Origin: DATNBU01 sp964476185
GTDB taxonomy: Bacteria > Desulfobacterota > Binatia > UBA1149 > CAITLU01
Assembly: GCA_964476185.1 (NCBI GenBank)
Contig: CAYYZO010000026.1
Span: 1-44,599 of the forward strand
Direction: 5' to 3'
Length of the DNA stretch: 44,599 nt
This document shows, piece after piece, positions 23,699 to 30,886 of the stretch (the first letter of the stretch is position 1; each line of letters starts with the position of its first letter). The position numbers and the translations under genes are program-made. The notes under the pieces are model-generated. The model was not told where the DNA came from and ran no database searches. It saw only the letters and a program-made list of their open reading frames with translations.

Positions 23699-24754
23699 AT
23701 GTCCGTGAAACGGGCTGCGGAGACGGGGCGCGCGCCGGCGACCGCGCTGACCGACCGCCTGGCGATCTTCGGCTCGGCGCTGCTGTTCTCGACCGGAGGG
23801 GTCGCGATCAAGTGGCTCTCGTTCGGGGCGTGGCAGGTCGCGGGCCTGCGCGCGCTCGTCGCCGCGGTCGCGATCTGGTGGCTGGTGCCCGGCGCGGTGA
23901 CGCGACGGACCTGGCGGCGCCGAGCGGTGCTGCTGGCCGGCGTCGCGCAGGGCGCGTCGATGCTCCTGTTCGTGCTCGCGAACAAGACGACGACGGCGGC
24001 CAACGCGATCTTCCTGCAGTCGTCGGCGCCGCTGTTCATCCCGGCTCTTGCCGCGTTCGTGCTCGGCGAGCGCGCGACCAGGCGCGACCTCGCGGCGATG
24101 GCCGGCATCGCGGCCGGGCTCGCGTGCTTCTTCGTCGGATCGACCGAGCCGTCGGCGACCGCGCCGAACCCGCGCCTCGGCGACCTGCTCGCGGTGGCGA
24201 GCGGAGTCGCGTGGGCGTGCACCGTCGTCGGGTTGCGCTTCCTCGCCCACGAAGCCGAGCAGACGCGACTCGCGCGCGATGCGCGCGGGCGCCGCCCTCC
24301 CGCATCCGCGGCGCGGTCGGGGACCGAGGACGATTCCGCCGCCGACGACACGTTCGCCGGGACGATCACCGCGCGCACGGCCGAAGCCGCGCTCGCCGAC
24401 GAGGCCGATCCGGCCTCCGCGAAGGCCGCGCTGCTGGCGGGCAACCTGTTCGTCGTCGCGGTGGCGCTGCCGATCGCGTGGCCGCTCCCGGCGGCGTCGC
24501 CGGCGGACTGGGGGCTGCTGCTCTATCTCGGGACCGCGCAGGTCGCGCTCGCGTACCGGCTGCTCGTGCACGCGGTCGCGCGCGTGCCGGCGCTCGAGGC
24601 GTCGCTGCTCGCGCTGTTCGAGCCGGTGCTGAATCCGGTGTGGGCGTTCCTGCTGCTGGCGGAGCGACCGTCGTCGTGGGCGCTCGTCGGCGCGACGATT
24701 CTCGCCGCCGTCACCGTCGCTCGCGCGGCGGCCGGTTCGCGCCGCTCCGCCTGA
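23699..24754 (+). CDS. EamA-family (DMT superfamily) transporter
   Basis: 351 aa. Two EamA repeats give about ten membrane segments; conserved signatures are the first-repeat SALLFSTGGVAIKWL, LFIPALAAFVLGER at the end of repeat one, and SLLALFEPVLNPVWAFLLLAER at the end of repeat two. An unusual hydrophilic insert of about 60 residues (about 185-245, Arg/Asp/Ala-rich) interrupts the second repeat after its first helix and would face one side of the membrane. Substrates of this family are metabolites or amino acids and cannot be predicted here. A TAGCTT hexamer lies at 23629-23634. It could share this upstream region divergently with the PAP2 gene. Confidence 0.88.
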   Translation: MSVKRAAETGRAPATALTDRLAIFGSALLFSTGGVAIKWLSFGAWQVAGLRALVAAVAIWWLVPGAVTRRTWRRRAVLLAGVAQGASMLLFVLANKTTTAANAIFLQSSAPLFIPALAAFVLGERATRRDLAAMAGIAAGLACFFVGSTEPSATAPNPRLGDLLAVASGVAWACTVVGLRFLAHEAEQTRLARDARGRRPPASAARSGTEDDSAADDTFAGTITARTAEAALADEADPASAKAALLAGNLFVVAVALPIAWPLPAASPADWGLLLYLGTAQVALAYRLLVHAVARVPALEASLLALFEPVLNPVWAFLLLAERPSSWALVGATILAAVTVARAAAGSRRSA

Positions 24755-24791
24755 ACGCGCAGCCTCGCCTCGCGCGCTTGCCGGGACTTGC

Positions 24792-24797
24792 TATAGT
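24792..24797 (+). promoter_or_regulatory. Extended -10 promoter of the ZapG gene
   Basis: TATAGT is preceded by TGC, as in extended -10 promoters, and matches TATAAT at five of six bases. It lies 85 bases before ATG 24883, separating this gene from the EamA gene upstream. Confidence 0.5.
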
Positions 24798-24882
24798 CGC
24801 GGCTGGTGGATGCAGCCGCGGGCTGCGCACGAGCAACCGGTCGATCGAGCGGATCGGGCGAACAGGAGGAGGAGAGGCTACG

Positions 24883-25422
24883 ATGACGGTTCCCGTGATG
24901 ATGATCGTCGCACTCGTGGTCGGGCTCGCGATCGGTGCGCTGGCCGGATCGAAATGGTCGCCGGCCGTCGCGCAGGCGAAGCTGCTTCGCGAGGAACTCG
25001 AACGGCTGCGCAAGGAACACGACGGCTACCGCGCATCGGTCAACGCGCACTTCCGCAAGACCGCCGACCTCGTCGGCCAGATGACGAAGAGTTACGCGGC
25101 GGTCTACGATCATCTCGCCGGCGGCGCGCGCCGGTTCTGCGACGATGAGGCCGGCGACGGCCAGCTCGCGTTCAGTCCGCTTCCGGGGTCGCTGGCCGCT
25201 CCCGACATCGAGGCGGATGCCGGGCCGTCCACGGAAGCCGCGGCCCCCGCGTCGCCCGCGGACGAAGCCGCAGCTTCGGAGCCGGCCGCGCAGGACGAAG
25301 ACACCGTGCCGCAGGCGTTCGCCGACGAGGCGCAGGCCCCGTCCGGCTTCGACGATTTCGCCGTGGAAGAGGACGCGCCGGTTCCCGACGCGGACACGGA
25401 AGACCCCGCGAAGAACGCCTGA
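24883..25422 (+). CDS. zapG: ZapG/YhcB-family (DUF1043) membrane cell-envelope protein
   Basis: 179 aa. One N-terminal membrane helix (about 4-22), a coiled coil (about 30-55), then the family signature VNAHFRKTADLVGQMTKSYA with VYDHLAGGARRFC, matching YhcB/ZapG, which links cell division and envelope synthesis in proteobacteria. The C-terminal 80 residues are acidic, low-complexity Ala/Asp/Glu/Pro. ATG 24883 has an excellent RBS (GGAGGAGAGG at 24866-24875). It is convergent with the BVMO gene. Confidence 0.8.
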   Translation: MTVPVMMIVALVVGLAIGALAGSKWSPAVAQAKLLREELERLRKEHDGYRASVNAHFRKTADLVGQMTKSYAAVYDHLAGGARRFCDDEAGDGQLAFSPLPGSLAAPDIEADAGPSTEAAAPASPADEAAASEPAAQDEDTVPQAFADEAQAPSGFDDFAVEEDAPVPDADTEDPAKNA

Positions 25423-25572
25423 ACCCGGCCGCGGACTTGGCACCGGCGAGCCGCCGGCCGCGCGCGAGAACGGCGCAGGGGGCGTCGGCCGTTCCTCGGG
25501 GAGTCGCCCTGCGATTTCCGGATGCGGCCCGGGGCCCTTGGCGAGCGTGCGCCGGATGCGTCGCCTCGTTCG

Positions 25573-27408
25573 TCAGCGCCGCCGCGCGACGAGCCCCGGC
25601 ATCGAGGAGTCCTCGCGCCAAGACTCCAGGATCGAGATGAACTCGGGCGAGCCGGTGCCGCCGCCGTAGAAGCCGTTCTGCACGCTGCGCTCCGAGAGCT
25701 TGCCCTCGTTGTTGTAGTAGCCCGGCGTGCAGTGCTCGAGGAACTCCGTGCCCATGCCGGCCTTCTCGATGCAGCGCGCGACCCAGTCGTCGACGGCCTC
25801 GGGCGCCACCTCGAGGACGTCGAAGCCCTCGTCGAGCGCGCGGCGCAGGATGCACGCGAGGTGCCTGGCCTGCTCGTTCAGCATGTGCGGGAAACTCGCG
25901 GTGAAGCCCGCCTGCGCGAGGTTCATCAGGAAGCAGTTCGGGAAGCCGTCGACGTGCATGCCGTGCAGCGTGCGCACGCCGGGGCCCCACCAGTCGGTCA
26001 GGCTGCGCCCGTCGCGGCCGTGGATCTCCATGCCCGCGCGCCGGCAGTAGTCGGTGCCGACCTCGAAGCCGGTCGCGAAGATCAGGCAATCGAGCTCGTA
26101 CTCGTGCCCGCCCACGACGACGCCTTTCGGCGTGATGCGCTCGACGCCGTGTCCCGACGTGTCGACGAGCGTGACGTTGTCGCGGTTGAAGGTCTCCAGG
26201 TACTCGTTGTGGAAGCACGGGCGCTTGCAGAACTGCCGGTACCACGGCTTCAGCGCCGCCGCGGTGGCGGGATCCCGCACGACCGCGTCGACGCGCGCGC
26301 GGATCGACTCCATCTTCTCGAAGTCGGCGAGCTCGACCGCGCGCTGGATGCCTTCCGGCGACAGGTCCGGCGCTTCGCTCGCCTGCAGGCCGAGCAGCAG
26401 GTTCTGGATGATGTCCGTCCAGCCGTCGTCGACGAGGTTCTCCGGTTGCGGAACGCCCGAGACGAGGTTGTTGAAGTTGTCCATCCGGTGCTGGTGCCAG
26501 CCCGGCTTCAGCGCCGCGGCCCACGCGGGATCGGTCGGCGGGTTGTCCTTGACGTCGATCGACGACGGCGTGCGCTGGAACACGTAGAGGTGCCCGGCCC
26601 ATTCGCCGACGTGCGGGACGATCTGCACCGCGGTCGCGCCGGTGCCGATGATGCCGACGCGCTTGCCGGCGAGGCCCGTGAGCCCGCCCTCGGAATTCCC
26701 TCCGGTGTAGCGGTAGTCCCAGCGGCTCGCGTGGAACGAGTGGCCCGTGAAGTCGCCGAGTCCCGGGATGCCGGGCAGCTTCGGGCGGTTGAGCGGGCCG
26801 GTCGCGAGCACGACGAAGCGCGCGCGCATGCGGTCGCCGTGGTTCGTGGAAAGGATCCAGCGCGCGGCCTCCTCGTCCCAGCGCAGCTCCTCGACGCGCG
26901 TCTGGAAGCAGGCGTTGCGGTACAGGTCGTACTTGCGGCCGATCGCCTGGGAGTGCTCGAGGATCTCGCGTCCGTCCGCGTACTTCTGCTTCGGCATGTA
27001 GCCGAGTTCCTCGAGCAGCGGCAGGTACGTGTACGACTCGATGTCGCACGCGATGCCGGGGTAGCGGTTCCAGTACCAGGTGCCGCCGAAGTCTCCTGCG
27101 GGGTCGATGAGGCGGATGTCGTCGACGCCGGCCTCGCGAAGCCGCGCGCCGGCGAGCAGGCCGCCGAAGCCGCCGCCGATGACGATGACCGTGGTGTCGT
27201 CGAAGAGCGGCTCGCGATGGAAGCCCGGCTCGACGTAGGGGTCGTCGAGGTAGTGCGCGAAGCGCCCGGTCACTTCCACGTACTGTTCGTTGCCGTCGGA
27301 GCGAAGGCGCTTGTCGCGCTCCTGCTGGTACTTGCGGCGGAGCGCGTCGGCGTCGATGGACCGGCCGGAAGGCGCGGCCGAATCCGGGAGGGGAGAGGAC
27401 GTGGTCAT
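25573..27408 (-). CDS. Flavin-containing Baeyer-Villiger monooxygenase (type I)
   Basis: 611 aa, the size of the cyclododecanone/steroid-type BVMO group. The FAD Rossmann motif IGGGFGG (about 78-84), fingerprint FTGHSFHASRWD (F-x-G-x3-H-x3-W type) and second, NADPH-binding Rossmann motif GIIGTGATA are intact. It would insert oxygen next to a ketone in cyclic or aliphatic ketones; substrates of related enzymes include steroids and cyclic ketones, but the substrate here is unknown. ATG 27408 is preceded by GAGAGGGA. Upstream lies an inverted repeat (ACCTT-CCA-AAGGT, 27454-27466) and the structured region 27480-27568, both possible control sites. Confidence 0.92.
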   Translation of the reverse strand: MTTSSPLPDSAAPSGRSIDADALRRKYQQERDKRLRSDGNEQYVEVTGRFAHYLDDPYVEPGFHREPLFDDTTVIVIGGGFGGLLAGARLREAGVDDIRLIDPAGDFGGTWYWNRYPGIACDIESYTYLPLLEELGYMPKQKYADGREILEHSQAIGRKYDLYRNACFQTRVEELRWDEEAARWILSTNHGDRMRARFVVLATGPLNRPKLPGIPGLGDFTGHSFHASRWDYRYTGGNSEGGLTGLAGKRVGIIGTGATAVQIVPHVGEWAGHLYVFQRTPSSIDVKDNPPTDPAWAAALKPGWHQHRMDNFNNLVSGVPQPENLVDDGWTDIIQNLLLGLQASEAPDLSPEGIQRAVELADFEKMESIRARVDAVVRDPATAAALKPWYRQFCKRPCFHNEYLETFNRDNVTLVDTSGHGVERITPKGVVVGGHEYELDCLIFATGFEVGTDYCRRAGMEIHGRDGRSLTDWWGPGVRTLHGMHVDGFPNCFLMNLAQAGFTASFPHMLNEQARHLACILRRALDEGFDVLEVAPEAVDDWVARCIEKAGMGTEFLEHCTPGYYNNEGKLSERSVQNGFYGGGTGSPEFISILESWREDSSMPGLVARRR

Positions 27409-27479
27409 GCGGGCTTCCCTCTCGCCGCGGCGAGGCCGCGGTCGAGGTGGCCAACCTTCCAAAGGTGGCGGGGCGTGTC

Positions 27480-27568
27480 CAGTGCGGTGGCCGCGTGCGC
27501 TGGGACTCCGCTCCGCACTGGCACCGCGGCGTGCGGTGCCGGGACGACGTGGTGGGACGACGTGGTGG
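27480..27568. repeat. Two consecutive perfect hairpins and a 14-bp tandem duplication
   Basis: Stem 1: CAGTGCGG (27480-27487) with CCGCACTG (27513-27520). Stem 2: GGCACCGC (27520-27527) with GCGGTGCC (27533-27540), loop GGCGT. Directly after, GGGACGACGTGGTG occurs twice in tandem (27541-27554, 27555-27568). The region lies 72 bases upstream of the BVMO start, in the long intergenic stretch 27409-28056. Confidence 0.75.
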
Positions 27569-27579
27569 GAGCGCCGCTG

Positions 27580-27819
27580 CGCAGTGCCGCGAGCTGCCGG
27601 TCCAGAGCACGTTCACGAGCGCCGACAAACATTCCGAAGGCGGCGACGACGATGCCGCCAAGGCGCATCGTCGTGCGCCGCCCGAGGACGGCAGCGCGTT
27701 CTGGAAGCGCGCAGCCTGCTTCTCGAATCGCAGGGGCGTTCGCCGATCGATCTCGGTGAAGCGGTCGTTCATTCGATGCTCGAGGGCGTCGAGGCGACCC
27801 CCGATCCTTGTCGAATCGT
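27580..27819 (-). pseudogene. Frameshifted relic of a small coiled-coil/membrane protein
   Basis: Read on the minus strand, one frame gives RLDALEHRMNDRFTEIDRR followed by RFEKQAARFQ (about 27815-27690), a short coiled coil typical of small XhlA-like helix-plus-membrane proteins. The expected membrane segment, MRLGGIVVAAFGMFVGA, appears in a different frame from 27668. Together they look like one gene of about 70 codons broken by a frameshift; ATG 27772 is an internal start candidate. A sequencing error is the alternative. I call this from pattern only and the family is not certain. Confidence 0.45.
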
Positions 27820-28047
27820 AACTCGGTGCGGGCAGCGAGAGCTTGGAAAGCCTGGCGCGTGGCGCTGGGCAGGCGATTGGGCGGCACGAGGTGTGCGCTG
27901 GTTCGGTACGTCGGCGGACGGGGAACGCTCGATCTCGGTGTCCGGGCGATCCATGTGCTGGGTCCCGCCCGTCGAGGGGCCCGGGCAACGCAGCAACGGC
28001 AACCCCGTGCCGTTCGCGAAGACTGCTTGAACTCCGGCCCTTTTCGG

Positions 28048-28053
28048 TAGTAT
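28048..28053 (+). promoter_or_regulatory. -10-like TAGTAT before the RHH-nucleotidyltransferase gene
   Basis: TAGTAT ends three bases before GTG 28057. TTGAAC at 28027-28032 could be a -35 with a short 15-base spacer. If this promoter is used, translation starts at or just after the transcript 5' end, or at GTG 28066. Confidence 0.45.
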
Positions 28054-28056
28054 CAA

Positions 28057-28650
28057 GTGAGGCAGGTGGCTGATATCAGAACCAGGCGGACGGAACCGGC
28101 GGCTTCGGGGCGTTTCCTGCTCCGGCTTCCTGCCGCCCTCCACGCTTCCCTCCGCGACGCGGCCCGTCAGGCGGGCGTTTCGCTCAACGAGTTCTGCGTG
28201 CGCAGGCTTTCGGCTCCGGCCGGCGGCGGCCTCGACGAAGACGGCACGGCAGCCGCTGTCGCGTGGGCGGGCGAACTCTTCGGGGACGATGTCCTGGCCG
28301 TGCTGGCTTACGGTTCCTGGGCGCGTGGCGAGGCGCAGCGGGATTCGGACGTCGACCTGCTCGTCGTTCTCGATCCGCGCCTGCCGATCACCCGCGACCT
28401 GTACCGTCGTTGGGATGCCCGCCCGCTCGCCATCGACGGACACTCGATCGAACCGCACTTCGTCCATCCCCGCGAGGCCGATCGCGCGTGCACGGGACTC
28501 TGGGCGGAAGCGGCTCTCGACGGCATCGTGCTGTTCGAGCGTGGCCGCTTGGTGTCGCGATGCCTCGCGAAGGTCCGTCGCGAGGTGATGTCCGGCCGCA
28601 TCGTCCGGAAGACGGTGCACGGCCAGCCGTACTGGGCGGAGGTGGCCTGA
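28057..28650 (+). CDS. RHH DNA-binding domain fused to MNT-type nucleotidyltransferase (antitoxin-like)
   Basis: 197 aa. Residues about 18-52 (GRFLLRLPAALHASLRDAAR, then SLNEFCVRRL) are a HicB/Arc-type ribbon-helix-helix. Residues about 70-185 are a minimal nucleotidyltransferase with the GS-x10-D-x-D motif in YGSWARGEAQRDSDVDLLVV. MNT proteins of HEPN/MNT modules (MntA type) AMPylate and silence the HEPN toxin. The HEPN gene follows two bases downstream. The fusion would let the antitoxin bind its own promoter without a separate regulator. GTG 28057 is used; GTG 28066 is also in frame. Confidence 0.85.
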   Translation: MRQVADIRTRRTEPAASGRFLLRLPAALHASLRDAARQAGVSLNEFCVRRLSAPAGGGLDEDGTAAAVAWAGELFGDDVLAVLAYGSWARGEAQRDSDVDLLVVLDPRLPITRDLYRRWDARPLAIDGHSIEPHFVHPREADRACTGLWAEAALDGIVLFERGRLVSRCLAKVRREVMSGRIVRKTVHGQPYWAEVA

Positions 28651-28652
28651 AG

Positions 28653-29099
28653 ATGCGAAACCGGGATCTCGCCGCCGACTACGTGCGTCGCGCCGATGTG
28701 CGGCTGCGCGCGCTCGACGTGCTGTTCGAAGCCGAGAGCTGGGCCGACGTGGTCCGCGAGTCGCAGGAAGTCGTCGAGTTGGCGCTGAAGGGATTGCTGC
28801 GTCACTTCGCGGTGGAAGCGCCGAGGATCCACGACGTCTCCGACGTGCTCCTCGCCGAGCGCATGCGCCTGCCCCGGGAACTTCACGGGGAGGTCGAGCG
28901 CATGGCGGCGATCTCGAGGGAGCTTCGCCGCGACCGGGAACTCGCGTTCTACGGCGCCGAGGACCTGACGCCGTCCGACTTCTACGGCCGGCCCGATGCC
29001 GAGCGGGCCCGCGACGGCGCGCGCGCCGTCGTCGGCCTCGTCAAGCCGGGCGTGCTCGGCGTCGCGCACGAGACGGCCGGGCGATCGAAGCGCCGGTGA
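28653..29099 (+). CDS. HEPN-domain protein (toxin partner)
   Basis: 148 aa. HEPN helices are evident in YVRRADVRLRALDVLFEAE, VRESQEVVELALKGLLRHF and the C-terminal LRRDRELAFYGAEDLTPSDF. Toxic HEPN RNases use an R-x4-6-H motif near the end of the bundle. Here the equivalent segment (RRDRELAFYG) has no His, and the only formal match, RLPRELH, lies in another helix, so RNase activity is doubtful or uses a variant site. It sits two bases after the RHH-nucleotidyltransferase gene, an obligate-operon arrangement seen in HEPN/MNT toxin-antitoxin modules. A non-toxic nucleotide-binding role is the alternative. Confidence 0.82.
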   Translation: MRNRDLAADYVRRADVRLRALDVLFEAESWADVVRESQEVVELALKGLLRHFAVEAPRIHDVSDVLLAERMRLPRELHGEVERMAAISRELRRDRELAFYGAEDLTPSDFYGRPDAERARDGARAVVGLVKPGVLGVAHETAGRSKRR

Positions 29100-29130
29100 G
29101 GCGACGGCCCGAACCGGCCTCCGCCCTCGC

Positions 29131-30282
29131 TCAGTACCCTTCCGCCTTCGAGATGATCTCGTTCATGATCTCGCGGGTGCCGCCGCCGATCGGGTAGAGG
29201 CGCGCGTCGCGACTGAGGCGCTCGACGAGCGTCTCGCGCATGTAGCCGTAGCCGCCGTGGATCTGCACGGCCTGGTCGCAGACGAACGAGCACATGTCGG
29301 TCGCGACGTTCTTCGCCATCGCGGCCAGCGACGGGTCGTCGGCGCCGGCGAGATAGCGCGAGACCACCTCGCCGGTCAGCGCGCGGGCGGCGGCAAGGCG
29401 GCTCGCCATGTCGGCGAGCTTGTGGCGCGTGACCTGGAACGCGGCGATCGTCTTGCCGAACGCGCGCCGTTCACGCGCGTAGGCGACCGACTCGCGGTGC
29501 GCGAGCTCGGCGATCGCCACGCACTGCGCGGCGAGGCCGACGCGCTCGGCGACGAAGTTCTGCACGATCGCGAGGAAGCCCGTGTTCTCCTCGCCGACGA
29601 GGTTCGAAGCCGGCACGCGGCAGCCGTCGAACGAAAGCTCGGCGGTGTCGCTGGCCCACCAGCCGGTCTTCTTCAGCTTGCGGCTGACCGTGAAGCCCGG
29701 CGTGCCGCGCTCGATCACGAGGAGCGAGATGCCGCCGTGCCCGGGGCCGCCCGTGCGCACGGCGGTCGTCACGAAGTCGGCGCGCACGCCGGAGGTGATG
29801 AACGTCTTCGCGCCGTCGACGACGTAGCAGTCGCCGTCGCGCACCGCGCGCGTCGTGATGCCCGCGACGTCGGAGCCGCCGCCCGGCTCGGTGATGCCGA
29901 GCGCCGAGATCTTCTCGCCCGCGAGCACGGGCCGCACGAAGCGGTCGACCTGCTCCGGCGTTCCGAAGCGGACGATCGGCGGCAGCGCGATCGAATGCGA
30001 GCCGAGCCCGACGCAGGTGCCGACGCTGCGGCCGGCGAGCACCATCTCCTCGGCCGCGACGAGCACGAACGACATGTCGCCGCCGCTGCCGCCGACTTCC
30101 TCGGGGTATCCGATGCCGAGCTGGCCGGCTGCGGCGGCTCTTCGGTAGAGCTCGCGCGGGAACTCCTCGGCTTCTTCCCACTCGGCGGAGTGGGGCGCGA
30201 TCTCGGTCTCGGCGAAACGGCGCGCCTGCGCGCGAAGCGCGGCGTGCTCCCCGGTTTCGAACAGGTAGGTGCGTGGAGTCAT
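29131..30282 (-). CDS. Acyl-CoA dehydrogenase (LCAD/IVD-type)
   Basis: 383 aa, full length. FAD- and substrate-binding motifs are ALGITEPGGGSDVAGI and VDGAKTFITSG. The usual MCAD catalytic Glu in the C-terminal E-G-T motif is Gly here (YPIGGGTREIMNEI), but the alternative Glu is present in FVAERVGLA, as in long-chain and isovaleryl-CoA dehydrogenases, so the enzyme should be active. It would form the 2,3-double bond of an acyl-CoA and pass electrons to ETF. It is monocistronic or transcribed with nothing visible upstream except the small lipoprotein 72 bases away. Confidence 0.93.
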   Translation of the reverse strand: MTPRTYLFETGEHAALRAQARRFAETEIAPHSAEWEEAEEFPRELYRRAAAAGQLGIGYPEEVGGSGGDMSFVLVAAEEMVLAGRSVGTCVGLGSHSIALPPIVRFGTPEQVDRFVRPVLAGEKISALGITEPGGGSDVAGITTRAVRDGDCYVVDGAKTFITSGVRADFVTTAVRTGGPGHGGISLLVIERGTPGFTVSRKLKKTGWWASDTAELSFDGCRVPASNLVGEENTGFLAIVQNFVAERVGLAAQCVAIAELAHRESVAYARERRAFGKTIAAFQVTRHKLADMASRLAAARALTGEVVSRYLAGADDPSLAAMAKNVATDMCSFVCDQAVQIHGGYGYMRETLVERLSRDARLYPIGGGTREIMNEIISKAEGY

Positions 30283-30354
30283 CGCGGGCGCGGGAGGCGG
30301 CCGGCGCGGCCGGCCGAAGCCGCCGCGTCCCCGGTCGTGGTCCCTTCGGTCCGG

Positions 30355-30543
30355 TTACTGGCCCGTCGCCGCGCCCTGGATGGCTTCGCCGGTCTTCTCG
30401 ATGCCGCGGCCGACGGCGGCCGCGCCCTTGTCCATCGACTTGCCGACGCGCTCGGCGGGGCCTTCTCCCTGGCGGGGGCAGCCGGCGAGCAGCGCCGTGC
30501 AGACGAGGCCGACGGTCGCGAAGATGAGGGGGGACTTGTGCAT
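30355..30543 (-). CDS. Small entericidin-like lipoprotein
   Basis: 62 aa. A signal peptide ends in the lipobox LLAG-C (LVCTALLAGC), giving a lipidated Cys at residue 22. The short mature part (AERVGKSMDKGAAAVGRGIE) is an amphipathic Gly/Ala/Lys helix like entericidin-type or YtxH-like lipoproteins. A strong RBS AAGGAG precedes ATG 30543. Function unknown; envelope stress is a common association for such peptides. Confidence 0.75.
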   Translation of the reverse strand: MHKSPLIFATVGLVCTALLAGCPRQGEGPAERVGKSMDKGAAAVGRGIEKTGEAIQGAATGQ

Positions 30544-30841
30544 GGAACGTTCTCCTTGGATCGCGTGATCGCGCCGGACCACGGGCCTCTTCGGGCCCGC
30601 CGGACGGACGGCGCTCGATCATCGTCTCTAGCAGAGCGACGGTCGCGTGCCGAGCGCGGCCGAGGTCCCGACGGTCCCGGGACGGGAAAGCCGCCACGCC
30701 GAGTCGATCTCGTCGTCGGCCTTGCCGCCTCCGTCGAGGGAGGGACGCGGTCGGGCCAAGGGCCTTCCTCCTTTGGGGCGATTCCAGTAAACAAGAACTC
30801 GCGAGGGAGTGCGCGTCCCGAGGGGGGCTGCACTCGCGGAA

Positions 30842-30878
30842 GCATCCGGCCGAAACATCCGGCCGAAGCATCCCAAAG
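30842..30878 (+). repeat. Three 13-bp direct repeats just before the subtilase start
   Basis: GCATCCGGCCGAA (30842-30854), ACATCCGGCCGAA (30855-30867) and a partial GCATCCCAAAG (30868-30878) lie 8-45 bases upstream of ATG 30887. They could be protein- or RNA-level control sites. The remainder of 30544-30841 shows no gene; GAGTGC (30807-30812) and GCACTC (30830-30835) could form a leader stem. Confidence 0.6.
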
Positions 30879-30886
30879 GGGGCCCC

